Source: Dongshaea marina | GTDB taxonomy: Bacteria > Pseudomonadota > Gammaproteobacteria > Enterobacterales > Aeromonadaceae | Assembly (NCBI RefSeq): GCF_003072645.1 | Contig: NZ_CP028897.1 | Location: 3,609,658-3,673,657, forward strand | Direction: 5' to 3' | Length of the DNA: 64,000 nt | In this document: piece by piece, positions 44,940-53,840 of the stretch | Layout of the letters: the number at the start of each line of letters is the position of its first letter | Position numbering within the stretch: the stretch's first letter is position 1 | Notes under the pieces: generated by a model | What the model saw: the letters and a program-made list of their open reading frames with translations, nothing else | Database searches by the model: none | What the model was told of the DNA's origin: nothing | Translations under genes and position numbers: made by a program

Positions 44940-45671
44940 ATGTTAAAAGCCATAATTGTTGAAGATGAGTACCTGGCGCGCGAAGAGCTGAGTTACCTGG
45001 TTGGGGCTCACAGTCAGATCGAGATTAAAGCATCTTTTGAAGATGGGCTGGAGGCCTTTAAGTACCTGCAGGATCACAAGGTTGACCTGGTGTTTCTGGA
45101 TATTAACATCCCCTCGATTGACGGCATGATGCTGGCGAAGACAATCGCCAAGTTTGCAGAAAAGCCACTGATCATCTTTACCACCGCCTACAAGGAGTTT
45201 GCGGTGGATGCCTTTGAAGTTGATGCCTTCGACTATATACTCAAGCCCTTTAATGAAGAGCGGATCTGCGCCGTATTGCAGAAGATTGAGGCCAGGCAGC
45301 TCATCCGTAATCAACCCGGCTTACCCGGGGCCCCCACAGTAACCACCATCAATCTGTACCGGGATGGACGCATCCTGGTGACTGAGGTAGCCGAGATCAA
45401 TTATGCCGTCGCCGACGAAAAGCAGACCCTGGTCTTTACCGCCAATGGCCAATTCTCGGTGCCAATGAGCATCAGTGAGCTGGTTGAGCAGCTGCCCGCC
45501 GAAAGTTTTTTTCGCTGCCACCGCTCCTATTGCATTAACCTTCGCAAGATCAAAGAGATCACCCCCTGGGTGAATAGCACCTACCTGCTTAAGCTCTATG
45601 ATGAGAGCCGGGAGATCCCGGTCAGCCGCAGCAACCTCAAGCAGTTTCGTCAACTGCTGGGATTAAAGTGA
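44940..45671 (+). CDS. ypdB: LytTR-family response regulator YpdB (PyrR)
   Basis: A 243-residue regulator. The receiver has D54 in VDLVFLDINIPSIDGMMLA and DAFDYILKPFNEERI. The C-terminal LytTR domain (about 140-243) has ESFFRCHRSYCINLRKIKEI and IPVSRSNLKQFRQLLGL. The closest known protein is E. coli YpdB, whose main target is yhjX; a yhjX orthologue with two YpdB-like boxes lies 4.4 kb downstream. Two ATG codons (44937, 44940) overlap the ribosome site; the second has the better spacing. Transcribed with ypdA. Confidence 0.92.
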   Translation: MLKAIIVEDEYLAREELSYLVGAHSQIEIKASFEDGLEAFKYLQDHKVDLVFLDINIPSIDGMMLAKTIAKFAEKPLIIFTTAYKEFAVDAFEVDAFDYILKPFNEERICAVLQKIEARQLIRNQPGLPGAPTVTTINLYRDGRILVTEVAEINYAVADEKQTLVFTANGQFSVPMSISELVEQLPAESFFRCHRSYCINLRKIKEITPWVNSTYLLKLYDESREIPVSRSNLKQFRQLLGLK

Positions 45672-45687
45672 CCAACCGGTAATTAGG

Positions 45688-47441
45688 CTACTGTGCCTTC
45701 GCCTCACCAATGGCTAAGGCCCCGGGGCGCCTTGGATCGGCGACTCCCAGGGTCCCCTTTCCTTTGCCCAGATACTCCACACTATTGGCAGAGCCCATCG
45801 CATTGAAAGGCACGACCTGATGACCCATCTGCTGCAGCCTTGCCAGGCTGTCCTCGCTGATCCCCTGCTCATAGCTGAGCTGATCCGGCCAGAGCTGGCT
45901 GTGGATCCTCGGTGCACTGACACTCCCCGCTAGGTTGAGCCCCTGATCGATACGGTTGAGGATCACCTGCAAGGTGGTGGTAATGATCCGACTGCCTCCC
46001 GGGGTACCGGTTGCCATGAAGGGCTCTCCCTCGGGGGTCAGCACCAGAGTCGGAGTCATTGAGCTCAAGGGGCGCTTGCCGGGGCTATGGTGTTAGCTTC
46101 TCCCTGAATCAGGCCATAGCTGTTGGCGGCGCCAGGTTTCGCGGTAAAGTCATCCATCTCATTATTGAGCAGGAACCCTGCTCCCGGGACCGTATAGCCA
46201 TTGCCGTAGCTCCAGTTCAGGGTATAGGTGTTGGCCACCATGTTGCCCGCCTGGTCGATCACCGAGTAGTGGGTGGTATTGTTACTCTCAAGTCCCACCG
46301 GCTTTAAGTAGGAGATCTTGATCGCCGGGGTATGCTTGCTGGCATCTATCTTTTTAACCAGGGTGCTGGCATAGCTTTTTGAGAGCAGCTTCTGTTGGGG
46401 GATATCCACAAAATCGGGATCACCGAGATAATAGTTGCGATCGTTATAAGCGTAATTCATCGCCTCGGTCAGCAGATGAAAATAGCGGGCATTGTTACTG
46501 CCGATGACCGGCAGATCATAGTTCTCAAGGATGTTGAGCATCTCTACCAGGGTGATCCCTCCTGAGCTGGGAGGCGGCATGGATAACACAGTATATCCGC
46601 GGTAGGTTCCCCGCACCGCAGGCACCACCTTAGCCTGGTACTCTTTAAGATCCTTAAGGGTTATAGAGCCCCCGTGTTGCTCCATGGCCGAGACGATCTG
46701 ATGAGCAATCTTTCCCTGATAAAAAGCCGAAGCTCCCTCTTTGGCAATCAGTTTAAGGGTGCTCGCCAATTGGGGCTGCTTCCAGAGAGTTCCAGGGGGA
46801 AGGGCCTTACCCTCTTTGGTGAAAAACTTATGCCGGGAGCTTGGGTCTTGTTTCAGTAAGCCGGAGGCTGCATCAATCGACTCTGATAGCTCCCTGGTCA
46901 CAATAATCCCATCCTCGGCAAGCTTGATCGCAGGCTGCATCACCTGCTTAAGGGTCAACTTGCCATATTTGTGTTGTGCCAGGACAAGCCCTGCCACGGT
47001 GCCCGGAACTCCGGAGCTCAGATAATGGCGGGTCGCAAGGGCACGGTTCACCTTTCCCTTGTCATCCAGATACATATCATGAGTAGCTGCCAGCGGAGCC
47101 ATCTCCCGATAGTTGATCGCCACAGCCTTATGCTCTTTGGCGAGCCAGACTAGCATAAAGCCACCACCACCAAGATTTCCCGCCTTAGGAAGAGTCACCG
47201 CCAACGCAAACCCGGTTGCCACCGCAGCATCCACGGCGTTACCCCCCGCTTTTAGGATCTCTGCGCCCACCCGGGCTGCTACCGCCTCCTGAGCTGCCAC
47301 CATCCCCCCGGGAGACCAGACGGGATGATAGAGCTGGCGACTCTCCTGAATCGCTGGCACCACCTCGGGAACACCAGCCCTGGCAACAGCCCCAATACTG
47401 GTGATACCAACCAAAAATGCGACCCATAGTCTTAGTAACAT
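45688..47441 (-). pseudogene. ggt: Gamma-glutamyltransferase, frameshifted
   Basis: Exported Ntn-hydrolase that cleaves gamma-glutamyl bonds of glutathione. The signal peptide is LLRLWVAFLVGITSIGAVARA. The large subunit has GGNAVDAAVATGFALAVTLP and LGGGGFMLVWL; autocleavage is before the nucleophile Thr in NNTTHYSVIDQAGNMVANT. The frame ends after GEANTIAP at 46065, and the rest (GKRPLSSMTPTLVLTPEGEP...MATGTPGG) lies in another frame down to 45688. One extra C (plus-strand G run 46081-46084) restores a full 584-residue protein including the SMTPT motif. Everything else is intact. The ATG at 47441 has AGGGAG upstream. Confidence 0.88.
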
Positions 47442-47890
47442 GCTCATCTCCCTGCTGATCATTTTGCAATCACCTTATGATAAACCGGAGCTGAACGACA
47501 ACCATAAATCGTAGTTTTCTTATATTAAATTCACAATAGCTAAAACATTAGGTTCTCCAGGAAGCCTATCCGGCTATAGCTATCCATGCTTATGATCCAG
47601 CAATTTTTGGCATGCCGGTTCCGCCTGCCTTAGCGCTACTGGTATCTTGCTTTTTACCCCGCCAGCAACCACCATTTATGATAAATGCCGTTGGGGTATC
47701 GCCTTATGTTTTTCCACCATCACAGGCCGCAAATACGACTGTCATCTCTCTTAAGCGACCTTGCATCTAATCCGGATCCCTTGTTGTGATGAGTCCCTGG
47801 TTGCTTCATATAATAACCAGATATCAATCGGCTCATAATGCCTGGTCGAAATACTTCAGCGACTCAAGGTATCAACTTAAATTGATTCGA
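47442..47890. other. Divergent ggt / SBP region
   Basis: 449 bases between ggt and the AT-rich periplasmic-protein gene, becoming AT-rich on the right. No promoter, operator or small gene could be supported. Confidence 0.4.
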
Positions 47891-48670
47891 ATGTTCTCTT
47901 TCTTTTTAATTCGATTCAAAAAAATATTAATCATTATTCTGTTGGCTCTATCTATTCCCCTTAGCCATTCATCACAAATCGTTAATGTCGGTGGCTATAT
48001 CTTCCCTCCCTTCGTATTTGTAGAGTATGGCCAATATAAAGGTTTGACCCTGGATCTAATCAAGGCACTGAACCAATATCAGGAGGAATTCAAATTTCAA
48101 TTTGTACCTATCTCATCCAAAGGCAGGTACTCTTCATTTGAGTCAAATAAATTTGATCTGATTTTCTTTGAAGATAAAAAATGGGGATGGGATGGATATC
48201 CTGTTGTTTCATCAAGGGTTATCCTGACGGGTGGAGAGAAGTACATCGCCCTGTCAGTACCGGGAAGAGATCGAAGCTACTTTGATGACTTTAGTGATAA
48301 AAGGATCTCCGTTGTTCGAGGTTATCACTATGGATTTGCAAACTTCAATGCCGATGAGGTATTTTTAAAAACAAAATTCAATGCCCATATCGTCAACTCT
48401 CCAAAATCCTTGATTAGGCTAATTCTCTTAGGAAGAGATGATATAGCAGTGGTGACAGAATCATATCTGGAGTTGTACTTTCAAGAAAACCCTATGGATA
48501 AAGATAAAATCATTGTCTCTGATAAGTATGATCAAATATATCAGCACACAATTTTACTGAGAAAAGGTAGTGCCTTGAGTCTCAACGAGCTCAATGACTT
48601 GCTAAACGGCATGAAGCAATTCGGCATATTAAACGAGATCTTTTCTTCATACAATCAACCAAAACCCTGA
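47891..48670 (+). CDS. AT-rich periplasmic SBP family 3-like protein
   Basis: A protein of about 259 residues. A signal peptide follows the start (FFLIRFKKILIIILLALSIP...SHS), then a family-3 substrate-binding domain: VNVGGYIFPPFVFVEYGQYKG, LTLDLIKALNQYQEEFKF, KISVVRGYHYGF-like DKRISVVRGYHYGF, and the closing LSLNELNDLLNGMKQFGIL. The gene is clearly richer in A and T than its neighbours and uses many AAA/ATT codons, a sign of different origin. No transporter subunits are nearby. The start is uncertain: ATG at 47891 lacks a strong ribosome site. Related in fold to the pair at 21 kb but not close in sequence. Confidence 0.7.
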   Translation: MFSFFLIRFKKILIIILLALSIPLSHSSQIVNVGGYIFPPFVFVEYGQYKGLTLDLIKALNQYQEEFKFQFVPISSKGRYSSFESNKFDLIFFEDKKWGWDGYPVVSSRVILTGGEKYIALSVPGRDRSYFDDFSDKRISVVRGYHYGFANFNADEVFLKTKFNAHIVNSPKSLIRLILLGRDDIAVVTESYLELYFQENPMDKDKIIVSDKYDQIYQHTILLRKGSALSLNELNDLLNGMKQFGILNEIFSSYNQPKP

Positions 48671-48753
48671 TGTCAAACCAAATAAAGCCTTTAGCAGGGA
48701 ATAGTTTCTATATTAATCCTACAGTCAGGATTTTAGTTGTCATAGATATAATC

Positions 48754-48772
48754 AGGGGGCCTATAGCCCCCT
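48754..48772. terminator. Hairpin between the SBP and yhjX genes
   Basis: Arms AGGGGGC and GCCCCCT with a 5-base loop in the convergent gap; followed by TTTAAAAG. A probable terminator for one or both genes. Confidence 0.6.
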
Positions 48773-48800
48773 TTAAAAGATGTTCAGAGTCAATCACCCC

Positions 48801-50021
48801 TTAACTGGCAGATATCGCCACCTCGGGAGTAACAGGTTCTTTTGCAGAGGATCTGACGGGTGTCAGGGTCAAAGAGAGTAGCAGTGAAATCACCAGCAGG
48901 CTGAAAATCACCCAGAAGGTTGCAATGAAACCACCAAACAGGGATGCCACGATCGATCCCAGCAGGCTACCGATCCCAAAGCCAAGATAGATGAGACCAT
49001 AGTTCTTGGTCAGATGCTCCAACCCAAAGAAGTCACTCACCAGGGAAGGGTAGACGGTAATAGAGCCACCAAAGCTTATCGCGATGCAGGCAACTGCCAG
49101 ATAGAACAAGCTTTCGTTGAGCGGAACAAACAGCAGCAGGCAGATCCCGACCAGGCTAAAAGTCAGCGCGATGCTGATCACCCGGATGCGCAGCATCTTG
49201 TCAGACAAAACCCCCAGTGCCAGACGTCCACCCAGGTTGGCAATCGCAATCACGGCAACGGCATTGGCTGCAACCGAAGTGGTCAGATGCACATAGTTTT
49301 CCCCGATATCCTTGGCAACCCCGATCACATACAGGCCGCTCATACAGGCTGTCAGGAAAATCAGAGCCAGCATCCAGAACTGAGGGGTCCGCATCGCCTG
49401 AGGCAGAGTCAGGTTGCGCACCCTGTTCACTCCCTTGACCAGCTGCTGCTTAGGCGCATCTGTCATCATCAATCCACCCAGGATCACCATCAGCATGGCG
49501 ATCACACCCCACAGCTGGAAAGTCGCACTCAGACCAAAGGCTCCCAGAAGTTTGGTATTGATAAACTTAAAGCCCAGGCTTCCCAGGCCATAAGCACCGA
49601 TTGAGAAAGCCGAGATCAGGCCTTTACGCTCGGGGAACCACTTTACACAGTTGGAGAGGGTCATCAGGTAGCCGGTCCCATCGGCAAAGCCCACCAGCAA
49701 ACCGGCAAAAATATACAGCATCATCAGGTTACTGACATAGGCGGTCAGGAAGAAGCTGCCTCCTAATAACAAACCTGCAGCAATGGTCACCGCCTTGACC
49801 CCGAAGCGCTCCTGCATCTTGCCGGACAGTGATGAAGCAACCGCCAGGGAGAGCGTCAGAATACCAAAGGTGAAGGCCACACTGCTGAGGGGCTCATTCA
49901 GTTTACTGGAGAGCTCTGCATTAAACAGGCTCCAGGTATAGACAGAGCCCAGTGCAAACTGGGTCAAAATGGTCCCCAGCAGGGTCATGATGCGAATTCT
50001 ATTGGTGTTGGATTGGTCCAT
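48801..50021 (-). CDS. yhjX: MFS transporter YhjX (pyruvate-responsive)
   Basis: Inner-membrane carrier of 406 residues, twelve helices, of the oxalate/formate antiporter branch of MFS. Near-identical blocks with E. coli YhjX: ITQFALGSVYTWSLFN-like ILTQFALGSVYTWSLFN, SNCVKWFPERKGLISAF, GSYGLGSLGFKF-like GAYGLGSLGFKFI, MLALIFLTACMSGLYVIG and KNYGLIYLGFGIGS. YhjX is the main YpdAB target and is linked to pyruvate uptake in E. coli. The true start is the ATG at 50021 (MDQSNTNR); the longer frame to 50165 runs through the promoter and the YpdB boxes. Confidence 0.93.
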   Translation of the reverse strand: MDQSNTNRIRIMTLLGTILTQFALGSVYTWSLFNAELSSKLNEPLSSVAFTFGILTLSLAVASSLSGKMQERFGVKAVTIAAGLLLGGSFFLTAYVSNLMMLYIFAGLLVGFADGTGYLMTLSNCVKWFPERKGLISAFSIGAYGLGSLGFKFINTKLLGAFGLSATFQLWGVIAMLMVILGGLMMTDAPKQQLVKGVNRVRNLTLPQAMRTPQFWMLALIFLTACMSGLYVIGVAKDIGENYVHLTTSVAANAVAVIAIANLGGRLALGVLSDKMLRIRVISIALTFSLVGICLLLFVPLNESLFYLAVACIAISFGGSITVYPSLVSDFFGLEHLTKNYGLIYLGFGIGSLLGSIVASLFGGFIATFWVIFSLLVISLLLSLTLTPVRSSAKEPVTPEVAISAS

Positions 50022-50154
50022 GATGACTACTCTTGTTTCGCCTGATTGTAGTTTCGAAGGGGGAGAAAACTCCCGAATGGATGGCAAAATTACAAAGAAA
50101 CCACACGAAAACAACAGGTATGGCGAGATAAAAAATGAGATGCATCGGGCAGGA

Positions 50155-50184
50155 ATGAAATGCAAACATAGTGCATGAAATGCA
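50155..50184 (-). promoter_or_regulatory. Tandem YpdB-like boxes upstream of yhjX
   Basis: On the minus strand TGCATTTCAT occurs twice, at 50184-50175 and 50164-50155, exact copies 20 bp apart. In E. coli YpdB binds two GGCATTTCAT-type repeats about 21 bp apart upstream of yhjX. Nine of ten bases of each copy agree. They lie 134-163 bases before the yhjX ATG. Confidence 0.8.
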
Positions 50185-50402
50185 ACTGTTCAGCTATGGT
50201 AACAAGCTTATAACCTTAGGTGATATATTATTTCCAAAAACCTAGAAATATAAATTGACCTTGGCTGAATATTCCCTTAACTTGGAGTGCAATTCATCAT
50301 CCGGTGCCACGACTACCATTTATCAGACGATGCATCACCCGGCTCGTAGATCTTGATTTTATAATCCGTTCGGCACCATCCTTGGACATTAAGGGGAGCG
50401 TC

Positions 50403-51681
50403 ATGCAAAAGCTCACTGCACCCAGATATTCCTTAGCCTACGGCTGGTTTATGTGGCTACTGATCACACTGTTTTACGGGTTGGATTATTTTCAACACAC
50501 GGCCCCAGTGTATTGATTGAACCTATTGCAAGCACCATGCATACCAGCACACAGACCATCGGCGATCTGATGAGTGTCTACTTTCCTGTTTATGCGGTCT
50601 TTCAGATCCTTGCCGGCTACCTGCTGGATCGCTACAAGCTACGCTTGATCCTGAGCCTTGCGGTTGCCATAGTCGCCGGTGGTTTATTGATGATCGCCAT
50701 CCCCTCCCTTGGCGCCATTCTGGCTGGCCGGGTACTTATTGCCATCGGCTCTGCATTCGCTTTTCTCGGAGCATTAAAAACCGCCTCTATGTGGCTTCCC
50801 GAGAAGGTGTTTCCAGTCGCCGTGGGCCTGATTAATACCATGGGAGTCCTGCTGGGGGGATCTTCGGCCAATATGTGCTCAGTATCATCATCCAGGATTA
50901 TGGCTGGCAAAATGCGCTCTACTATATTGCACTGGTTGGCTTTATTCTGGCTGCAGTGATCCTGCTACTGTTTCGTGAACGCAGACCAGCGCTACCACAA
51001 ATCTCAGAGACTCCCTCTTCCGGCCACGGAGTTCTGCTCTGGTCGGTGATGCAAAGCCCCGGAGTCTGGGTTCTGGCTCTGTATGCCGGGATCATGGTGG
51101 GCGTGGTGGTGATTGGGTTCTCTGAGCTCTACAATGTGATTTTCACTCAGAAGATCCTGGGGCTTGGTCAAGAGCAGGCGGCCTCGATTACCATTTTGAC
51201 CTTCATCGGCATCGCGGTCGGAGGGCCCCTGCACGGTGCAATCTCTTCGCTGTTTCGCAAAAACACCAGCTGGATGCGGATCTCTGCCGTCATCACTCTA
51301 CTGCTATTTGCAACGGTTCCACTTTTTATAGTGACCGGGGTAAAAAGTGTGTGGCTGGTCCGGGTGCTCTACTTCAGCCTGGGCTTTTTTGTTTCCAGCA
51401 TGCTGTTAAGCTTTGATGTGGTGCGCAATATTGTCCCAAGCTCACTGCACGGCACCGCTTTTGCGCTGATCAACCTGACCATCAGCCTCATCGGTTTTGC
51501 CTTTCAGATCATCCTGGGGCATCTGGAGAGCGCTCTGCAATTTATGGACTCTCCAGTGCACCCACTGCGCTCCTATACGCTGTCACTGCTGCTGATCGCC
51601 CTGCCGCTGTTGATTGCTGTGCTACTGGTGATATTCAAAGTAAAACCCAATAACACAGAGCCACTGCTCGACCCCAACTAA
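50403..51681 (+). pseudogene. MFS transporter, two frameshifts
   Basis: The start MQKLTAPRYSLAYGWFMWLL has AGGGGAG upstream. The frame breaks first after QHTAP (C run 50503-50506) and again after GVLLGG (G run 50854-50859). Reading through with one extra C and one extra G gives a continuous carrier of about 426 residues with twelve helices, including PVYAVFQILAGYLLDRYKL, GSAFAFLGALKTASMWLP, SIIIQDYGWQNALYY and VLYFSLGFFVSSMLLSFD. Its class resembles the MFS group of YcaD/nitrate-type carriers only loosely; the substrate is unknown. It is divergent from yhjX and could share the YpdB boxes. Confidence 0.85.
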
Positions 51682-51842
51682 GGTGGCCACTCCGATCACT
51701 TCAGTAAATAGTAACCGGTCCGCTGTAGATCCCCGGGCCGGGCCAAAAATCGAGTCTGACCCGTCTCGACTCAAGGTTGGTCAATTACAGACTCAAAAAG
51801 CTCGGCCACCACAGGTGGCCCCCAAGAGTTAAGGAGAAGCAG

Positions 51843-52196
51843 ATGCATACAAATGATAACTCTCTTCCACAAGGCGCGGTTAAGGTTGGATCGACACCCA
51901 GTTTTACTCAGGATACGGTCCCACAGGGGCTGCTGAATAACCACCTGGCGCCCAAAGGTAAATTTGGGTGCCTGGTCGTCGAGCAAGGCTCTTTGGAATT
52001 TGTCTGGGAAGATGACTCATCCAAGGCTATCAAGGTAACCCCTGAGCAGCCTGTACTGATTCACTCAGAGCGCTTTCACCATCTAGTTATCACAGGTGAA
52101 GTCCTGTTCCATGTTGATTTTTACCGCGAGTCAGATAAGGAGGGCGCCATCCCCGAAAAAATGGGAGAGCGCCCGGGGCAAAGCTTTATCAGCTAA
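51843..52196 (+). CDS. DUF1971 cupin-like protein
   Basis: A 117-residue protein. The pattern VPQGLLNNHLAPKGKFGCLV, a glycine-rich turn GSLEFVWEDD, and PVLIHSERFHHLVITG...FHVDFYRE is that of DUF1971, a small cupin fold also found at the N terminus of some TehB tellurite-resistance proteins. The metal or ligand is unknown. AAGGAG precedes the ATG at 51843. It ends just before a long perfect hairpin shared with the convergent Yip1 gene. Confidence 0.85.
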   Translation: MHTNDNSLPQGAVKVGSTPSFTQDTVPQGLLNNHLAPKGKFGCLVVEQGSLEFVWEDDSSKAIKVTPEQPVLIHSERFHHLVITGEVLFHVDFYRESDKEGAIPEKMGERPGQSFIS

Positions 52197-52201
52197 CCTG
52201 A

Positions 52202-52242
52202 ATAAGCATGATTCCGGAGAGCTGCTCCGGAATCATGCTTAT
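52202..52242. terminator. Perfect hairpin with 18-bp arms between convergent genes
   Basis: The arms at 52202-52219 and 52225-52242 are exactly complementary around loop AGCTG. The hairpin begins five bases after one stop codon and overlaps the other. There is no T-run. It probably acts as a bidirectional 3' end structure. Confidence 0.75.
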
Positions 52243-52877
52243 GCAGTGAAATGGATCACCAGCCCACTGATGACTCCCAGCGGGATCACAACCACCAGAC
52301 TTGCTAAAATTGCATTCCCCAAGGCTTTCCAGGCAGAAAAACCCTGAACCTCCGCCAGGCACTTCAAAAACACAATATAAGCCCAGACGATGATCACCAG
52401 CTTGATTAAAGCAATCATCAGCACCGCCAGTGACATCCATATCTCACCGCTAAATTCAGGGGGCTGGCTGGTGAAAATAATCGGTCCGAACAGAGCAAAA
52501 GAAGGGATCCAGAGCAGGAGTGCCCAGATCTTCGGCACCGACGACCAGGCATGGGCAGCTCTAAGTGCCAGCTGATCCGCTTGCCCTCCCAGCCAGCGGC
52601 CGGTCCAGCCCAGCAACCAACTCCCGACATAGAGGACAACCACTCCCAGTACTGCTCCCCCGACAATCGCCACCAGCAACAACCAGGGAAGTGCTAAACG
52701 ATCGCCCAAATTACTATCACCACTGCGCTCCAGCGCCTCTGCGATTCCGGCAACCATCGCAAGGCATAACACCATTTTTCTGGGATTATGCTCGACAATC
52801 TCACGGATCGTCGCCCGGGGGCGGATCCAGATAGAGAGCCAGGGGTTACAGGCTCGTTTCACCAGGTCATCATTCAT
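52239..52877 (-). CDS. Yip1-domain membrane protein
   Basis: Inner-membrane protein of 212 residues. Starts MNDDLVKRACNPWLSIWIRPRATIREIVEHNP, given here as NPWLSIWIRPRATI: the standard opening of bacterial Yip1-family proteins (a short amphipathic start before five helices). The helices include LPWLLLVAIVGGAVLGVVVL, LIALIKLVIIVWAYIVFL-like MIALIKLVIIVWAYIVFLK and AILASLVVVIPLGVISGLV. The function of the family in bacteria is unknown. AGTGGAAG precedes the ATG at 52877. The stop codon lies in a hairpin shared with the DUF1971 gene. Confidence 0.85.
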   Translation of the reverse strand: MNDDLVKRACNPWLSIWIRPRATIREIVEHNPRKMVLCLAMVAGIAEALERSGDSNLGDRLALPWLLLVAIVGGAVLGVVVLYVGSWLLGWTGRWLGGQADQLALRAAHAWSSVPKIWALLLWIPSFALFGPIIFTSQPPEFSGEIWMSLAVLMIALIKLVIIVWAYIVFLKCLAEVQGFSAWKALGNAILASLVVVIPLGVISGLVIHFTA

Positions 52878-53042
52878 TACTTCCACTCCACTCACTGCAT
52901 CTATGCTCTGTATGAATCCATTGATTGTAGAGGGTTCGATGCTGAATGAACATCTCCCCAGACTTGAATTCATCCCCCTCAGGCTTCGCCAACTCCGGCG
53001 GCTGTGTTAAATTGAGCCACTCGGTTTTCTCATCCTGACATT

Positions 53043-53765
53043 ATGAATCACAATATCGAAGCGATCGGGACTGTTTACTCCCCCTATCGCGACAAGTTTG
53101 CAGTACCCCGTCAACCCGGGCTGGTTCCCTCGGCCAAGGGGTATATTGAATTGAAAGCCCCCTATGATGAGGCGGAAGTTGTCCGTGGCCTTGAGGAGTT
53201 CTCACATATCTGGGTGCTGTTTCTTTTTCATCAAAATATGGACAAGGGGTGGACTCCGACTGTGCGCCCTCCCCGCTTAGGCGGCAACCGCCGGGTCGGG
53301 GTCTTTGCCAGCCGCTCTACCTTTCGCCCCAACGGCATTGGCATGTCGGTCCTCAAGCTGAGTCATGTAGAGCAGCAATCGGGAGCTATCCGCTTATGGG
53401 TCGAGGGGTTGGATCTGGTGGATGGCACCCCTGTCGTCGACATCAAGCCCTACCTTCCCTATGTGGATCAGCAGCCAGATGCTCTGGGGGGGTTTGCCCC
53501 CGATGCCCCGCAAACCCAGATGCAGGTTGAATTTAATGATGAGGCCAAACAAGCGTGCAAGCAGCACAGCCGGAAGCACCCTGAACTCAAAATGCTGATC
53601 ACTGAGCTGCTGGAGCAGGACCCCCGCCCCGCCTACCGTAAAAAAGATGAATCACTGCAAAGCTATGGAATGAGCCTTTACCACCTCAATATTCGTTGGG
53701 AGGTTGAGGGAGATAAAACCCGGGTCATCGAAATTGTGCCTTCCGGGGAGCTGATTTCACAATAG
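53043..53765 (+). CDS. trmO: tRNA (N6-threonylcarbamoyladenosine37-N6)-methyltransferase TrmO
   Basis: A 240-residue enzyme of the TsaA/YaeB family that methylates t6A37 in ACY-decoding tRNA-Thr, using SAM. Family signatures: SPYRDKFAVPRQPGLVPSAKG, FSHIWVLFLFHQN, RRVGVFASRSTFRPNGIGMS, LDLVDGTPVVDIKPYLPYVD. The C-terminal domain (about 165-240) fits the E. coli form, which has 235 residues. The ATG is at 53043 without an obvious ribosome site. It is the first of two genes in the same direction. Confidence 0.95.
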   Translation: MNHNIEAIGTVYSPYRDKFAVPRQPGLVPSAKGYIELKAPYDEAEVVRGLEEFSHIWVLFLFHQNMDKGWTPTVRPPRLGGNRRVGVFASRSTFRPNGIGMSVLKLSHVEQQSGAIRLWVEGLDLVDGTPVVDIKPYLPYVDQQPDALGGFAPDAPQTQMQVEFNDEAKQACKQHSRKHPELKMLITELLEQDPRPAYRKKDESLQSYGMSLYHLNIRWEVEGDKTRVIEIVPSGELISQ

Positions 53766-53840
53766 CCTGATGTCACTGAGTTAAATTAAGTTACCAGCCA
53801 CGCCATAGAGAGCGTTGATTGAGCTAAATTGGAGAATACT

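Noticed and set aside
52245..52975. Longer start of the Yip1 protein at 52973
   Set aside because: The extra 32 residues are not membrane-like or family-like; a better ribosome site precedes the ATG at 52877.
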